NCBI GenBank assembly: GCA_029204225.1
Contig: CM055104.1
Span: forward strand, 38,122,527-38,186,526
DNA from: Diphasiastrum complanatum
Lineage: Eukaryota > Streptophyta > Lycopodiopsida > Lycopodiales > Lycopodiaceae
Reading direction: 5' to 3'
Length of the DNA: 64,000 nucleotides
Position numbers and translations under genes: made by a program. This document shows, in pieces, positions 1 to 11,700 of this stretch. Position 1 is the stretch's first letter, and every line of letters starts with the position of its first letter. The notes under the pieces were generated by a model. That model was not told where the DNA came from, ran no database searches, and saw only the letters and a program-made list of their open reading frames with translations.

Positions 1-502
1 TCACATAGTACTTACTTGTATTTACTATTTTGAAATTTGAATTTTGTACAGGTTGTAACCGATAATGCATCTAACTGCGTTGCGATGGGAAGGCTTGTCC
101 ATGAGGCCTATCCCCACATTTTTTGGATGCTTTGTGCTGCACATTGTTTGGACCTCCTATTTGAGGATATAGTGAAGTTTCCTTGGATCAAGGAGGTGCT
201 TGACACAGCACGATCCTTGATGAGGTTTGTCACAAAGAGACCAAGAGTGATAAGCATGTTTAGGGCTCATCCTCAACTCAAGGTTTTGAGGCCTACCCCC
301 AAGCCCACCAGGTATACTATATAGATATCTTAACTCTAACATCTGAGTCGTAGCATTTTGCAAATATTGCACAATGATTAATCATTATTAATGATATAAA
401 TTAATAATCGATTGTGACTTGTCATTGTACAGGTTTGCTTACAAGTTTATTGTTTTGGAGCGCTTGCTGAAAGTGCGTACAAGCTTGATGCAGATGGTCG
501 TC

Positions 503-619
503 TCAAATCAGTGGATGCTTCTTGGTTTCCAAGGGAGGCTCGAACCTAAGACCAAAGAAACTTTGGATGTCAAGTTTACCAACTAAGCCAACCCCGTTGG
601 TTTTTCAAATCAGTGGATG
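503..619. repeat. 15-bp target-site duplication of the SINE (503-517 and 605-619)
   Basis: TCAAATCAGTGGATG occurs at 503-517 and again at 605-619, immediately flanking the insert. Removing one copy plus the insert restores a continuous hAT transposase frame (N-Q-W-M-E-W-G). Confidence 0.9.
518..604 (-). mobile_element. tRNA-derived SINE inside a transposase exon
   Basis: On the minus strand this 87-bp insert carries a perfect pol III A box (TGGCTTAGTTGG, plus-strand 579-590) and a near-perfect B box (GGTTCGAGCCT, plus-strand 536-546). Their starts are 44 bp apart, as in tRNA genes. It does not fold as a functional tRNA, because the acceptor and T stems do not pair, so it is a tRNA-derived SINE or its promoter head rather than a tRNA gene. 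It has almost no body or tail, which is short for a plant SINE. It is flanked by a 15-bp target-site duplication. Confidence 0.8.
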
Positions 620-2424
620 GAGTGGGGACCATCACGAGAGCCCAAGTCGAAGAGATTCGAGAAGCTAGTCTTGCTAGGTGGATCTTTTTGGGATGAGGCA
701 CGAGCTATCATCACGGGGCTGCAGCCGATCTATAGTGTCCTGCACCTTACACATTCAGAGGGCTGCACCTTGGGCCTTCTATATGAGTTTATGGACAGGA
801 TTGGTGAGCAGCTCCGTACATCCACTGTCATCAGTGCTGATAGGTATGTACTATACAATTTTGACTTGTCACTAATTAAAAGTTAATTACTATGTAGTAA
901 GTTGTAACAATAGTATTCTCAATCATCAATGCTGAGTAGATGCTGGCAAGTGCTCAATTGAATTCATGAAATCATAAATGCAAAATGTCATTGACACATT
1001 GTAAATGTTAAATGTACAGGCTAGAAGAGATACGGGATCGATGGCAATCAAGATGGGATTGGTTCCATCCTCTACATGCAGTGGCCCATATACTTCACCC
1101 GTTGTGGAGGAGTCCAGCCCAATATCGAGATAGGGAGCTTAGGGATGGGTGGAACACCTACATTCAAGCAGTCTATCCTGATCCTGTTGACCAGGATGCA
1201 TTGATGGATGACTTGCTGGTGTTTAGGAACGAGACCCTTGAGTTCAGCTCTCCATCAGCACGATTGAGACCAGGTAAATAATAATAGTCTATTTGTTAAG
1301 TCACACATGACAAGTCCAAGTCCTATGATTGAAAGTTGAAATCATTCTCTTTTTCTGATTTCTATAATCTATTATTAAATTTGAAATTTGAGTTCTCAGT
1401 CTTGACTCTATTTGTCAAATTTCTAAATTCTTAGGCATGTTGCGGCCTGTCTCATGGTGGGATAAGTATGGGATTGACGTTCTCGGATTGCAGACTCTGG
1501 CAATTCGAGTTCTCTCACAGGATTGCACAACACTTGCATGTGAGAGGAACTGGAGTGTGTTCTCTTTGATCCACACAAAGAGGAGGAATAGACTTTCGAG
1601 GCCACAGCTCGACAGGTTGGTGTATGTGCACGCCAACTTGCGATTGTCACAGAAACTACGAAAGACCAGAGAGGCCATTCAGGTGAATTGTTGTTTTGCT
1701 AGTAGCTACTTAGTTAGTCTACTAACCTGTAACTTCTAAGTTCTGACTTCTAAGTACTAAGTAGTTGTATTTTAATTTGTGTAGCAGCTAGCTAGTGGCT
1801 AGTACTAAGGAGCCTATAGGCTACAACGATCAATCCTTTTGAAACTTTGATTTAATTGATGCAGGTCAATCCCGATGAGATTGATGATTTGCCACCGAGA
1901 GACGAGGTGGAGGACGTGTATGCGTTGCTCCATGAGGAGGCCACATTGATTGCAGGTTAGAATTTACTAGTTAGAAGTTGGAACTTAGTATTTGTGGGTC
2001 GACATTCGAATCCCGATTGAAGAATCAAGATTCGAATTTCGAATCCAACTTTCTAACTCATAAGAATCCAACTTTGAACTAGCAACTACTTACTAATCAA
2101 TAACTAGTCCCTTGTCATTGTACAATTTAGTTTGACTTTGTCTTTGATATTGATAACCTTATTATGTGAGTTCAGTGACCATTTTTGTGTGTAGGGGTTA
2201 CCACTAGAGCTGCCATGAGGACACCGAGGAGGCCGAGACACGATCGAGCTTCACACTCCCGTGCTGTTGAGGATGAGGAACCTTTGGCCTCATCAGCCAC
2301 AATGACCTCTGACTCAGAGGAGTATGTTGATGAGGAGGATGATGAGGCGGAGGCTGAGGGCAATGATGATGACGATGATGTTGCAGAAGAGCCTCCAAGT
2401 AGAGCAAGGAGGGTCATACGATAG

Positions 2425-5400
2425 ATGATACATCATAGTTTTTATTTAGTGCTTAGTTAGATAGTAGATGTGAGCACTTGCCAGTGTGGAACTCTGCATG
2501 AGACTTATTGAGTGATTGAGTCATGACATGACATGTACATTGTATTTAGTATCATCTGACATTACCACTGGAGTGGCGAGCCCTCGACCTGGGCACTGGG
2601 CAGTCGAAGGAAGGGAAGGGACTCTTTTTGTTGGCCTCTTTCTTTTCAAAAAAACAAGGACTTCAGACAAGTCTAGTCATTTCTCTTGATTGATTTGAGT
2701 AATTCGATCATTATGTATCGTGCTGAAATTGTGACTACATGGCAACTTCAGAAATCTAAGGTTATACTTTTCATAGCATAAAAATCTAGAAACATTATGT
2801 TATTTAAGTGGTGAAACTAGGACCAATAGGTTTTTTTAGCCTGAGTTTGAAAGAAACCTACAAATTTCAGGAGTAGTGGGTTTTTTAGTAAGTTGAAAAA
2901 AGGATTTTTCGTGAGCGCTGCTTCAACTACAAGATTTCCATAATGCCCGTGCTCATTTTTTCTTTGGGTTTGAAAACCACCTTCAGAAACAAACTTTTCA
3001 TGTGTTTCCCAACCATTGACACGTTCCGCCCGCACTCTCGTGTGTACAGCCAAATAAAGATTGACACCTGAGCAGAAGACATTATGGCAAAATTTTCATC
3101 GGAACAGCCAAGGAGTGGCTGCCACATAGCAAATGGACATTCTGTGGAATATGCACCTTCCACCGGAATGTGCATATTCTATGTGGCAGCCACTCATTGA
3201 GTGGTGTCCACATACCAATCTGCCGGGTCAAGAAAAGTGATAACCGTTGAAAAAATCATTATGTGGCAGAAGGTCATTCCCCTCGGGCCTTCCGTCCTGC
3301 CCAGGATGGTGCCCTTGAGCTTGTCCCCTCGGGAGCAGGGCTTTCCATCCCCCAAGAACTCTTGAAAACAAGCTCTTTGAAGGGAAATTCCTTAAGTCTA
3401 CTCTAAGAATTTACTAGAATGCATTGATTTTAAGAGCAGGCCAGCATGATCTATTGTGATTGATGATTGATCATTGTCGATATTACATTTGAGTTTTCAT
3501 TGATCAAACTAACTTGCATTGTAAATTCAGAATTGTACTTTGTAATTTGTCACTTGTGCATGTTTTATGTATTATGTTAATAACTAGAAGCTTAGAAGTT
3601 AGTAGCTCACAAAGTTCAAACTTACAAAGTTCAAAGTTCAAACATTGATCAATCATCAGTGATCACTAGATAGTAGACGTCTAAACGCTGAAGCTCTTAG
3701 CTTACAAAGTTCAAACATTGTAATTTGTTACAAACCTAAGTCTTACATGCTTGAATCATGATTCATGATGCAACATTCGTATTACGTAATTGCATAGTTG
3801 GCTATTGTGAGTATAATTTGATTTAGTTGTTAAAATGTTTCAAGTTTGTCATTTTAAATTTATAAATTCGTGAGTTGTGATTCGTGAGCACTGAGTCGTG
3901 ACATGATTCATGAATCTTCAATCATAGTAGTTACTAACTTAAGTCTAATGTCTTACTAGTAACTACGAAAAGTAACAAGTTAAAAGTTAAAATTTATGTG
4001 AAACAATGACATGTGTTACAACTTACGTGTAACAGTTAACTCCTCCGAGTCCGAAGTCCTTAAATTCGAAGTCCATAAGTTTGAACCGATAAACCCTGGT
4101 CCCTAGGGCCTAAAGCCCTCACTCAACTCCTCTATCATTGATCAAAGACATGAGAGTGAATTTGAAAACATGATCCGTCGTGTAGAGGTTTGCCCAAAAG
4201 CCTGTATGTTCAACTGCATAGAGATGATGGTGCTCTACCTTGCTATATCTTGAGAGTAGAGCCATAGATATTAGAGTTTAGCCATTACATAGACTATCAT
4301 GATGGGATGGTAGTTTTTTGGTTTGAAGGTTTTATTGGATCCCCACTATTATGGATAGATAATGCAGCGAGGATGACAAATATGTGGTTTGGATTTCAAG
4401 TGTAGTGGTAGATGGAGTATGGGAATGGAACGAGTTGAGAGCGGCCTGATAGGTGAATAGGTCAAAGGGAGGTGTGCACTGTGGTCAAAGGTATAATTGG
4501 ATTTTTGGTTAGCATGCTGCACGAGGAAAATAGTTAAACAGGTGGAGATTGTGTGTGAGAGAAAAAATGGTTTCTTAATGTAACATTAAATAGATTATAG
4601 GAGATGTTATGAAATTGGAGATATAACGGGTGTGAGAGGGAGGACCCAAAAGATAGTCAATTGTGCTGCTATCCGACCACTATGGGGATGGTAGATGTAA
4701 TCACCTAAGGATGCCCGGTGGCCACCTTGATAAGCTATTAAGCCCTGACCCCTTAGCCATTGATAATAGCTAGCTCGCTGGATCATACTCTATGATTTGG
4801 TGGTGAGTTGGATGTCAACCCTTTGGTGGATTCGTTGTCTATTTAGATGAATCTATCTATATCAGGTGATTTTTAAGATACATTTACACCATTCCTTCAA
4901 TATGCCAGCTTTCCTAAGTGAAGGTTAGTGGCTAGATTCAAATTTTTGAATTGAGATTCATTATTTCTTATTGAGATTTAAAGGCTAATGTTTTTTAGAA
5001 AGTTTAAGTCAACATATGGCTGGTAGGAAAAAAGTAATCTGAATACTGCATTTGGAAAAAATGTGGACTTGTCAATATCCCAAGCTACAGTCATGAAATA
5101 TTAGTGTCAGCGTAGAAATATGCATCCAACTTGCAATGTCATGTTACAAATGCTTATGATATCACTATATAAATGGATTCAAAATCCAGCTAATAGGACA
5201 GAATGACGAGCACATAATTTGTCAAGATCCAATGCGACTTGAATAGATTAGTTTTTGTAAGTCCATATCTGACTTGCAGCCACTTGAAAGTATCTACACC
5301 TTGATAGCTTTTCAATTCTATTAAAAGGTTGTGCTTAACTTGAATAATCTTATAAAAGTAGTAGCTAGGGAGTAATCCAATCCAAGGGATGTCCAATCTA

Positions 5401-5705
5401 TAGCCAAGAGGGTTATTGACCACCCTCTATCTAGGAATCCCTACTTGCTATTAAATGAGCATATGACATTTTATGTCAACTTACATGGTATGTGCAGATG
5501 TTAGATAGTAGAATGGCTAGCCTATTGAGGAGGCTACATGTGACTCAGTTGATGTGCTTGCCCAGACAACGATGCAACTGGACCAGGCGTGTGTACCTAC
5601 AACGACTATTCAATCCCCATGATACACATCCTTAGCCATTAGTCCTCATTATCATGTTTAGTATATATATTCTGTTAGGATACAGATCAGCTACTTTTGT
5701 GTTTT
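2425..5705. other. Intergenic stretch, no gene recognised
   Basis: After the hAT stop codon the sequence is AT-rich with many short shuffled words (for example AGTTCAAAC, ATTCGTGAG and CTAACTT variants at 3590-4030). These resemble hAT subterminal sequence, but the 3' terminus of that element cannot be placed. One hairpin is listed separately. No coding exon with family resemblance was seen. Confidence 0.5.
3113..3195. repeat. MITE-like hairpin
   Basis: A 16-bp perfect inverted repeat (3113-3128, GAGTGGCTGCCACATA; complement at 3180-3195) encloses a second 10-bp inverted repeat (3147-3156 and 3170-3179). The two stacked stems in 83 bp suggest a foldback element or a structured RNA. No coding potential. 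Confidence 0.65.
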
Positions 5706-5730
5706 CTGTGCCCCAGAGTTGCAGTATAGA

Positions 5731-5800
5731 ACCGCGAATCGCTGTTCGAAAGCGCGAATCGCTGTTCGAAAGCGCGATTCGCAACTACAATTCGCAGTTA
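5731..5800. repeat. Left subterminal repeats of the hAT element
   Basis: Two tandem 18-bp units (GCGAATCGCTGTTCGAAA) followed by an inverted GCGATTCGC. They match the palindromic words near the right end at 7757-7830 and probably serve as transposase-binding sites. Confidence 0.7.
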
Positions 5801-6054
5801 GAGTTAGGATTTTTGAGAATCATTTTTTTTTGGGTGGGCAATAAGGGTATCAAATTGAAGCTCTTGGCAAGAGCAGTGCATTTATGAAGGTTGCCAGGAG
5901 TTCTAGGTACAGTATGGTTCATCTCAAGCTAGATAAGCTGAAACAATGTTTTGTGCTGGATTCAAACTGTACTGTTGTGGTTTGTGTACCAAAACAACTA
6001 TACTATACATTTTGAAAGCAGGTAAGCACCAAATTGGATAATAAGCATGTAGTG

Positions 6055-6058
<4 letters not shown>

Positions 6059-6105
<47 letters not shown>
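6059..6105. repeat. (CT)n microsatellite
   Basis: An approximately 47-bp uninterrupted CT run inside the hAT element, between its left end and the transposase stop codon. Confidence 0.95.
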
Positions 6106-6107
<2 letters not shown>

Positions 6108-6329
6108 ATCTGTAAAGCATGTGTGAAAAAAGAAATTTATACTGTCGGGCCGCACCATAATGGGGTACACTGATGTCTGATGAGCAGTATGAAAACTAAT
6201 ATACAACTAAGACTCTGGCTCATCCTGATAATCCGATGAGTCTATGCTGCCTAAGTTAGATGTGTTTACGATTGACTCTAAGGGTGACCTGCGTTGTGAT
6301 GAATCCCTGCCTCTGCCCTTGCTTGTTGC

Positions 6330-7550
6330 CTAGCCTCTGGCCCCTGCCCCTGCCCTTGCCTCTCCCCCCCTCTCCCTCTGGCTGCCTCCAACTGCTCCCA
6401 CTTTGCTGCTCCTTCTAGCTCGGCCTCTCATCTGCAATGTTGTACCTTGAGAAGGCCCTATGAGCTCAGAGTCCGCCTGGCCTATAACCGCTTGTGATGC
6501 TCCGCTCCTTCGTTCAAACAGTGAATCCAACCGCCCTCTCGTGGAACCTCTCGGTTGGCCTCTGGGCCTAAGTGACTGCGTGGCTAGCTCCTCCTGTGTC
6601 TTTGGATCGGGGTCCACCAGTGGGTCATCTAAAAAATCTCCCTGACCCTCAACCCCCCTCTCATCCTCCCCCTCAGGATCTTCCTCCTCTACCCACTCCT
6701 GGTAATCATCCCCCAACTCCGCTCTAGCCCCCTCATCGTCTCCCTCCTTAGGCCTCGTCCGCCTCTCCTGCCCCCTATCCGCCCTTCGCTGACGATGCAA
6801 GACTCGTGCATCTGCCTCTGCTTGCCTATACATCTCTCTATAGATCTCCTCGACTAGCTCGTCCTGTGTAGGTGCTGCAAGAGGAGCAGCGACTACTGAG
6901 TCCACCTGGCAAGAGTCAGGGTTCACCTGCAATTCAAGTACACCACAAGAGTTAGAACCATACATCAAGGAGTTGCATACTGAACCATAACAAACCATTG
7001 CATTTCAAGCACGTCAAGACATTGGCTCACCTCAATCAGCTCAACACCCTCTGCACGTCTCAACATGCGTCCGTTGGTGCTCACAAACACCAACCGCCTA
7101 CACTGCTCAATAGAGAGCCTGTTCCTCTTCTTCGTGTGATGCGTGGCCCATACACTCCAGTTCCGCTCACAGGCGGAAGCTGAACAGTCTTGTGAGAGGA
7201 CTCTCTTGGCCAATTGCCGGCCACTGGTGCTGCGCCTGTATATGCTCCACCATGTCACAGGCCGCAACCGATCCTCCCTCAAGCGGCATTGCTCTCGATC
7301 AGAGGGCCCTAAGCCTTGCTTGAACTTCACCAGGTCTCGCTCCATGTTCTTGAGCATCGGTCCTATTGGCACAAAAACCACAACATGCGTCAGTTATAGA
7401 ATGAATTGGTCATATGTGAATGGATTGACAACATATGCAACCCTCTAGAAGAGCACCACAAGGGGTGCAACATGTGTGCTACGACATGGATGGGCCGGTG
7501 GAAGTAGTCCCATCTGGTCTCTTAGGTCTGTAAGATATCATCCTTCCTAT
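6330..7550 (-). pseudogene. hAT transposase remnant (C-terminal half)
   Basis: Minus-strand exons: an upstream relic at about 7435-7550 (RWDYFHRPIHVVAHMLHPLW, matching the first hAT copy, with a stop just before it), a dimerisation-domain exon at about 7361-7031 (LSQDCSASACERNWSVWATH, HTKKRNRLS), and a terminal exon from 6926 down to the TAG at 6330. The terminal exon begins VNPD after the intron, exactly where the first hAT copy also has an intron followed by VNPD. It is rich in E, D and R. The N-terminal catalytic part is missing, so no active transposase can be made. Confidence 0.8.
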
Positions 7551-7756
7551 GAGAGTCATTGCAATGATTAGATGCTTGTGTTACACTGCACAAAAGTAAA
7601 GCGAAAATGCAACAAACTAAAATCATATCAAGTACAAGAAAGTGGAGGGAGTAATACCTATCGTTGTCTCACATGCCTGAAGCGCCGGGAAAAATTCTTA
7701 CCCCTCACTGTTGCGCGGCCTACTGCTGGAAAACAGTGCTTTTAGGGATTTTTTTT

Positions 7757-7830
7757 TGAATCATGATTCTCCCTGCGAATCACGATTCGCTGGGATCGCG
7801 AATCGTGATTGCCAGCGAATCGCGATTCGC
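7757..7830. repeat. Right subterminal repeats of the hAT element
   Basis: Alternating palindromic words (GCGAATCACGATTCGC, TCGCGAATCGTGATT, GCGAATCGCGATTCGC) immediately inside the right terminus. They are the counterpart of 5731-5800. Confidence 0.7.
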
Positions 7831-8761
7831 TGCAACCGAGCTGTGCCCATAAGGCATAATTGGAGGCTACCAATCTAGTTTATCATGGCAAAGGTTAAAT
7901 AGCATTTCTGACATAGCAACGTTTGTTCGCTTCAATATTGCTTGTTACTTACTCTGTTCTATATCCTGAATCGCGTAGTGCTATGCAATATGAGGTTTCT
8001 CCTTAGGAAGTTTTAGTAAAATTTCAAAGTTGGAGATCTTATTTCAACGAAATAGTTGCATTAATGAGAAGTTTATTGTCCAGTGATTTCTTAAGACCAA
8101 TGATGCAGCAGTTTCGTATTTATGCAGCTAGCCAAAGGTACTGAGCTGTTGGGAGATTTATTGTGCTTTTTTTGAACATTTAAGTTAAAATATCTGATAG
8201 AATTAAGTACACTTGTTTTGCTAGGATAACTTTCAAGGGACTCAGTTATGTTTTCAGCTTGATGGCGTCCTGTAGTTCAGTATGCATCCTCATTATATGT
8301 CGTAACTTTAGGTTTTAATGGTTCAGATTCCATTGCTACTTCCTCTTGGTCTAACTGCTTCTGTTACTGTTTAATCTTATGATATGGCTTTTACTTCATG
8401 AAATAAGAAAAATTCGTCTGCTAGAGTCTCTCTTTGAAGTGTTCTAATTTCATTGCACAAATAGCTTTGTACTAGAAATGAAAGTAGAGAGCTAGCTGAG
8501 AATTATTTGAGGTACAATCGGGTATGATGTATCCATGCTGTTTTGGCTGACATAAATAGTTCTATTATTGGAAAGTTTCCTTGACCTTATGAGTAGTTAT
8601 AGAAAAAGTGGCGACAATTGTGTCAATCAAAGATGACAACGATGTTTGACCAGCTCTACCAATCATGTTCTTATTCTGGGAATCTTTGGCTGGTCAGTCA
8701 CTTGGAAGGGTGAAGTTTAATTTTGGTAATTGTGCTTGATGGATTATGTTTTTCTTGTCAG

Positions 8762-11700
8762 GGTCGTGAGGAGGCAGAAAAGCTTCAAAAGGAAGAGAAA
8801 GAGAATGAAAGGAGGTCCGTTCTATTCTGAAATGTTGGTTTCTGAAGTATTTCCATTGGTCCCTAACTTAGAAGTTAGAATCACGTATGCCGTAAGCATC
8901 TTGGAAAACCAATTTGCGAAGTTTCTGATGAAAGACATAGACAACCCGTATATTGTTTGTTGATTCTAAGAAGGATTTCAACTATTTGTTTGTTGATGGA
9001 TGATTTTATACTGCTGCAGAGTTGCAGCTGAGGCAAAACTACGGCGCAGACTGCGAAGCGGCCCCAAAAATTCTGATGTCCAAGATATAAAGACATCCAC
9101 TCATGAAGTCATACTGACATCTCCAATAAAGCAAGCAGTCTCTGACCAAAAGCATGTGAATTTAAATGCACCTTCTTTGAAGCTGGTTGGTGGTCTGGAT
9201 CAAGATCCAGATATTGGCGAGGAGATTCAAAACATCCAACTGGACAGAGGCAGTACCTTTCTCGATGATAACGTTGTACAGTATCTGACAACTCGAGAAA
9301 AGTACGGAATTTTATGCGCTTACCAACTTAACGGTCAAAGTTTCTTTACCCAGATTAGGATGGTTTATATTGAAGTGAATATTTTTGAGTTTGTCTGCAG
9401 GTTTTATTCATTAGCCTAGAGCTCAAGCATCTCTACTTTTCCTATTTTGGAGCAAAAGTTCTCTTTGTAGTTTCATCTTTCAGTATTCAAGCGAGTTCAA
9501 GCATGTAATTATGTGATGTTTTGACTGTGTATTTTGGATGGAGCAAAATGATTTGAGCTTTTGTCTAGTCTTTCTTTGTTTTGCTTATCTGATCACTCTC
9601 CTGTAACGTCATCTGAAGATTTAAAGCACACATGCTCTTGTGATAGGCCAAATCTGAGTATACCGAGAAGATCTGTTCCACATTACGAGTAGGGGCAAAA
9701 GTTCTGAAAGAGAGTTATTGGCACTAGTGGTTTTCTATATTCAATAAAAGCTAAGTTTGATCAGATCTGGTTTTGTTTTTCACACTAAAGGCTGCCTGAA
9801 AGCTTGATGGAGTAGCTAGAATTCCGGCTACGTGAACATTCCGTTCCGTATACGCACGGAATGCAGATTTTTATTGTATGTTCTCTTATTCTGGAAAAAT
9901 TGTTCCCAAAAAGAATTGAGATCATGTATCTGCAAGCTGATTTCTAATTGTTCTTTTGGAGGTATTCGAAATACAAGCAATTGCAAATTAGACCAAAACA
10001 ATTGTCATGTACTATGTAGATGGATATTCAATGTTTGGAACAATGTTGGTCTGGTATTGGATTTTTAACATACTAGCCTGTTATGAGTCTTGGAATTGTC
10101 ACTAGTCTATGATAGCAGCCGGATCTCTTATGCTTGATAATAGTTGATTCTCATTACCTGGTCAAAATTCCAAAATTGGCAGTCATTAACATGGTATTAG
10201 ACCTCGTTGGTTCCTCACCTAGGTTTTGGAATTCCTCATACCAGCTGGGTCGCTTCCCCAATTCCCAAGTGATACCATGAGAGGACCTATATACCAGAAC
10301 AAGATTGGTCTGTTGGAAAGAACAATACTATTTATAGGCATCAAAACTGTGTTTTTGTGATATCTATACATTTCTTCAAGGGAACCCAATGTCATCCTTT
10401 ATTTTTCACTAATCAAGAAATTTTTCTACAAACAGTAAAATAAACAAGAGCATTTTATGTAAAGATCATGTTGAAAACGAAACTTGTTAAGAATGTCGGT
10501 TCGAAACACATTATATTTCAAATCAGGCTTCTACGGATAAGATCTTCCATTCCTCCTAGATCAAATCAAACAATGTATGAGAGGCGAATCATACTCACTA
10601 TCCTTAAGGATAGGTGAACTTCGGTTTTGCTGGAAAAGACTGTTTAAGTCCTTAACGCCTTGTAACTTATTGAAATTCATTGGCTGCATTTGCCACATAA
10701 GTAAATGAAGTGCATGGGATTTCTGCAATTCCTGTGATTTGGATAACAGTAATCTTCAATCACTCACGTTGCTAAGGAACCATAATTGCCAATTGATTCA
10801 TAAGAACTTCATGTCATTAGAAAGTGTTGAACTGAAAAATGCAGGGAGCAATAGGCAAAGAAAATGATCACAAAAGGGTACCACAGGTATTCCAAATCTG
10901 ATGCACTGTGACATGAGGACTCATAAGTAATGTTGAAAATTGGTAAGATCATTGCTTCAGGGAGTTGTTAATCCCATGAGCTCTCTTGGAATATGGCTTG
11001 GGCTGTAGCTATATAAGAGTGCGTTTTGACCTTCATTTATTTATTCAATTCCCTAGTGTGAGACCTGGACCATGGGATAAGCCTTTGGATTCTCCGGGAC
11101 TAAAGTGTGGTATCTCTTGGAATGGAGGCGAGTTATGGTATTATGGGACACAAGGTTATATTGTGAATTTGAATGCAATCAAGGTGAAAATCGATTGAGA
11201 GAATAGTTGTGTGCAATTTCGACTCTTCTTAAGTGGAATTCTATGTTAAAATTCTTGAGTGGAATTTTTCTTATCAAGGAAAGGTCTATTTGTTACTCCA
11301 AACCATAATCAATGTAATCAATATGTAGTGCCTAAATAAAGGCCAACATGTTATCATCTTCAAAATGCTACTCAGTTGGATAGTGACCTTAGGGCACCCA
11401 ATTTTGGAGGCTTTGAAACATGCATAAGGGCTTATTTCGAAGCAGTCACTAGGGTCTTTGGCAGCAATGGTGAATTGGGTAGCTCTCTGTGCAGTGAGAG
11501 CTAAGCAGGAACTAAACTGCAAAGGTGACTGCAACTGACCAGTTTCCGGTGTTTCTGAGTGAATTTCTGTTTGAGAAATCAGAATTCTAGCTTGTAGAAA
11601 TTGCTGATGAGGCAATAATTGTTGCCTCCCAAGTTTCGAATTTTTCTGCAATTAAACCGGGAAATGAGCCACTGTCAATTTGGGAGGGTGGGAGGAATTC

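Larger units (their letters stand above)
52..2424 (+). pseudogene. hAT-family transposase, C-terminal six exons, broken by a SINE
   Basis: Exons at 52-311, 433-843, 1020-1273, 1435-1682, 1865-1955 and 2195-2424 all have AG acceptors and GT donors, and the reading frame passes through every junction in phase. The first exon reads DNASNCVAMGRL and CAAHCLDLL, typical of the hAT catalytic region. The exon at 1020 has RWDWFHPLHAVAHILHPLW. The exon at 1435 is the hAT dimerisation domain (LSQDC, CERNWSVFSLIHTKRRNRL). The last exon encodes an acidic tail (runs of E and D) followed by a basic end and a TAG stop. The N-terminal half lies outside the window. The second exon is interrupted by a SINE at 518-604, which keeps the length a multiple of three but adds an in-frame TAA at about 583. 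Without it the frame would be open throughout. A domesticated hAT gene is possible, but the element's own ends are not visible. Confidence 0.88.
5714..7840 (-). mobile_element. Short hAT element with both ends and target-site duplication
   Basis: The element is bounded by a perfect 8-bp duplication, CTGTGCCC, at 5706-5713 and 7841-7848, the length hAT elements create. The left end starts CAGAGTTGCAG and the right end, inverted, starts CTCGGTTGCAG, an imperfect terminal inverted repeat sharing GTTGCAG. Just inside both ends are clusters of GCGAATCGC and its variants (5731-5800 and 7757-7830), typical hAT subterminal repeats. The 2.1-kb body contains only the C-terminal portion of a transposase on the minus strand, so it is an internally deleted, non-autonomous copy. 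Confidence 0.82.
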
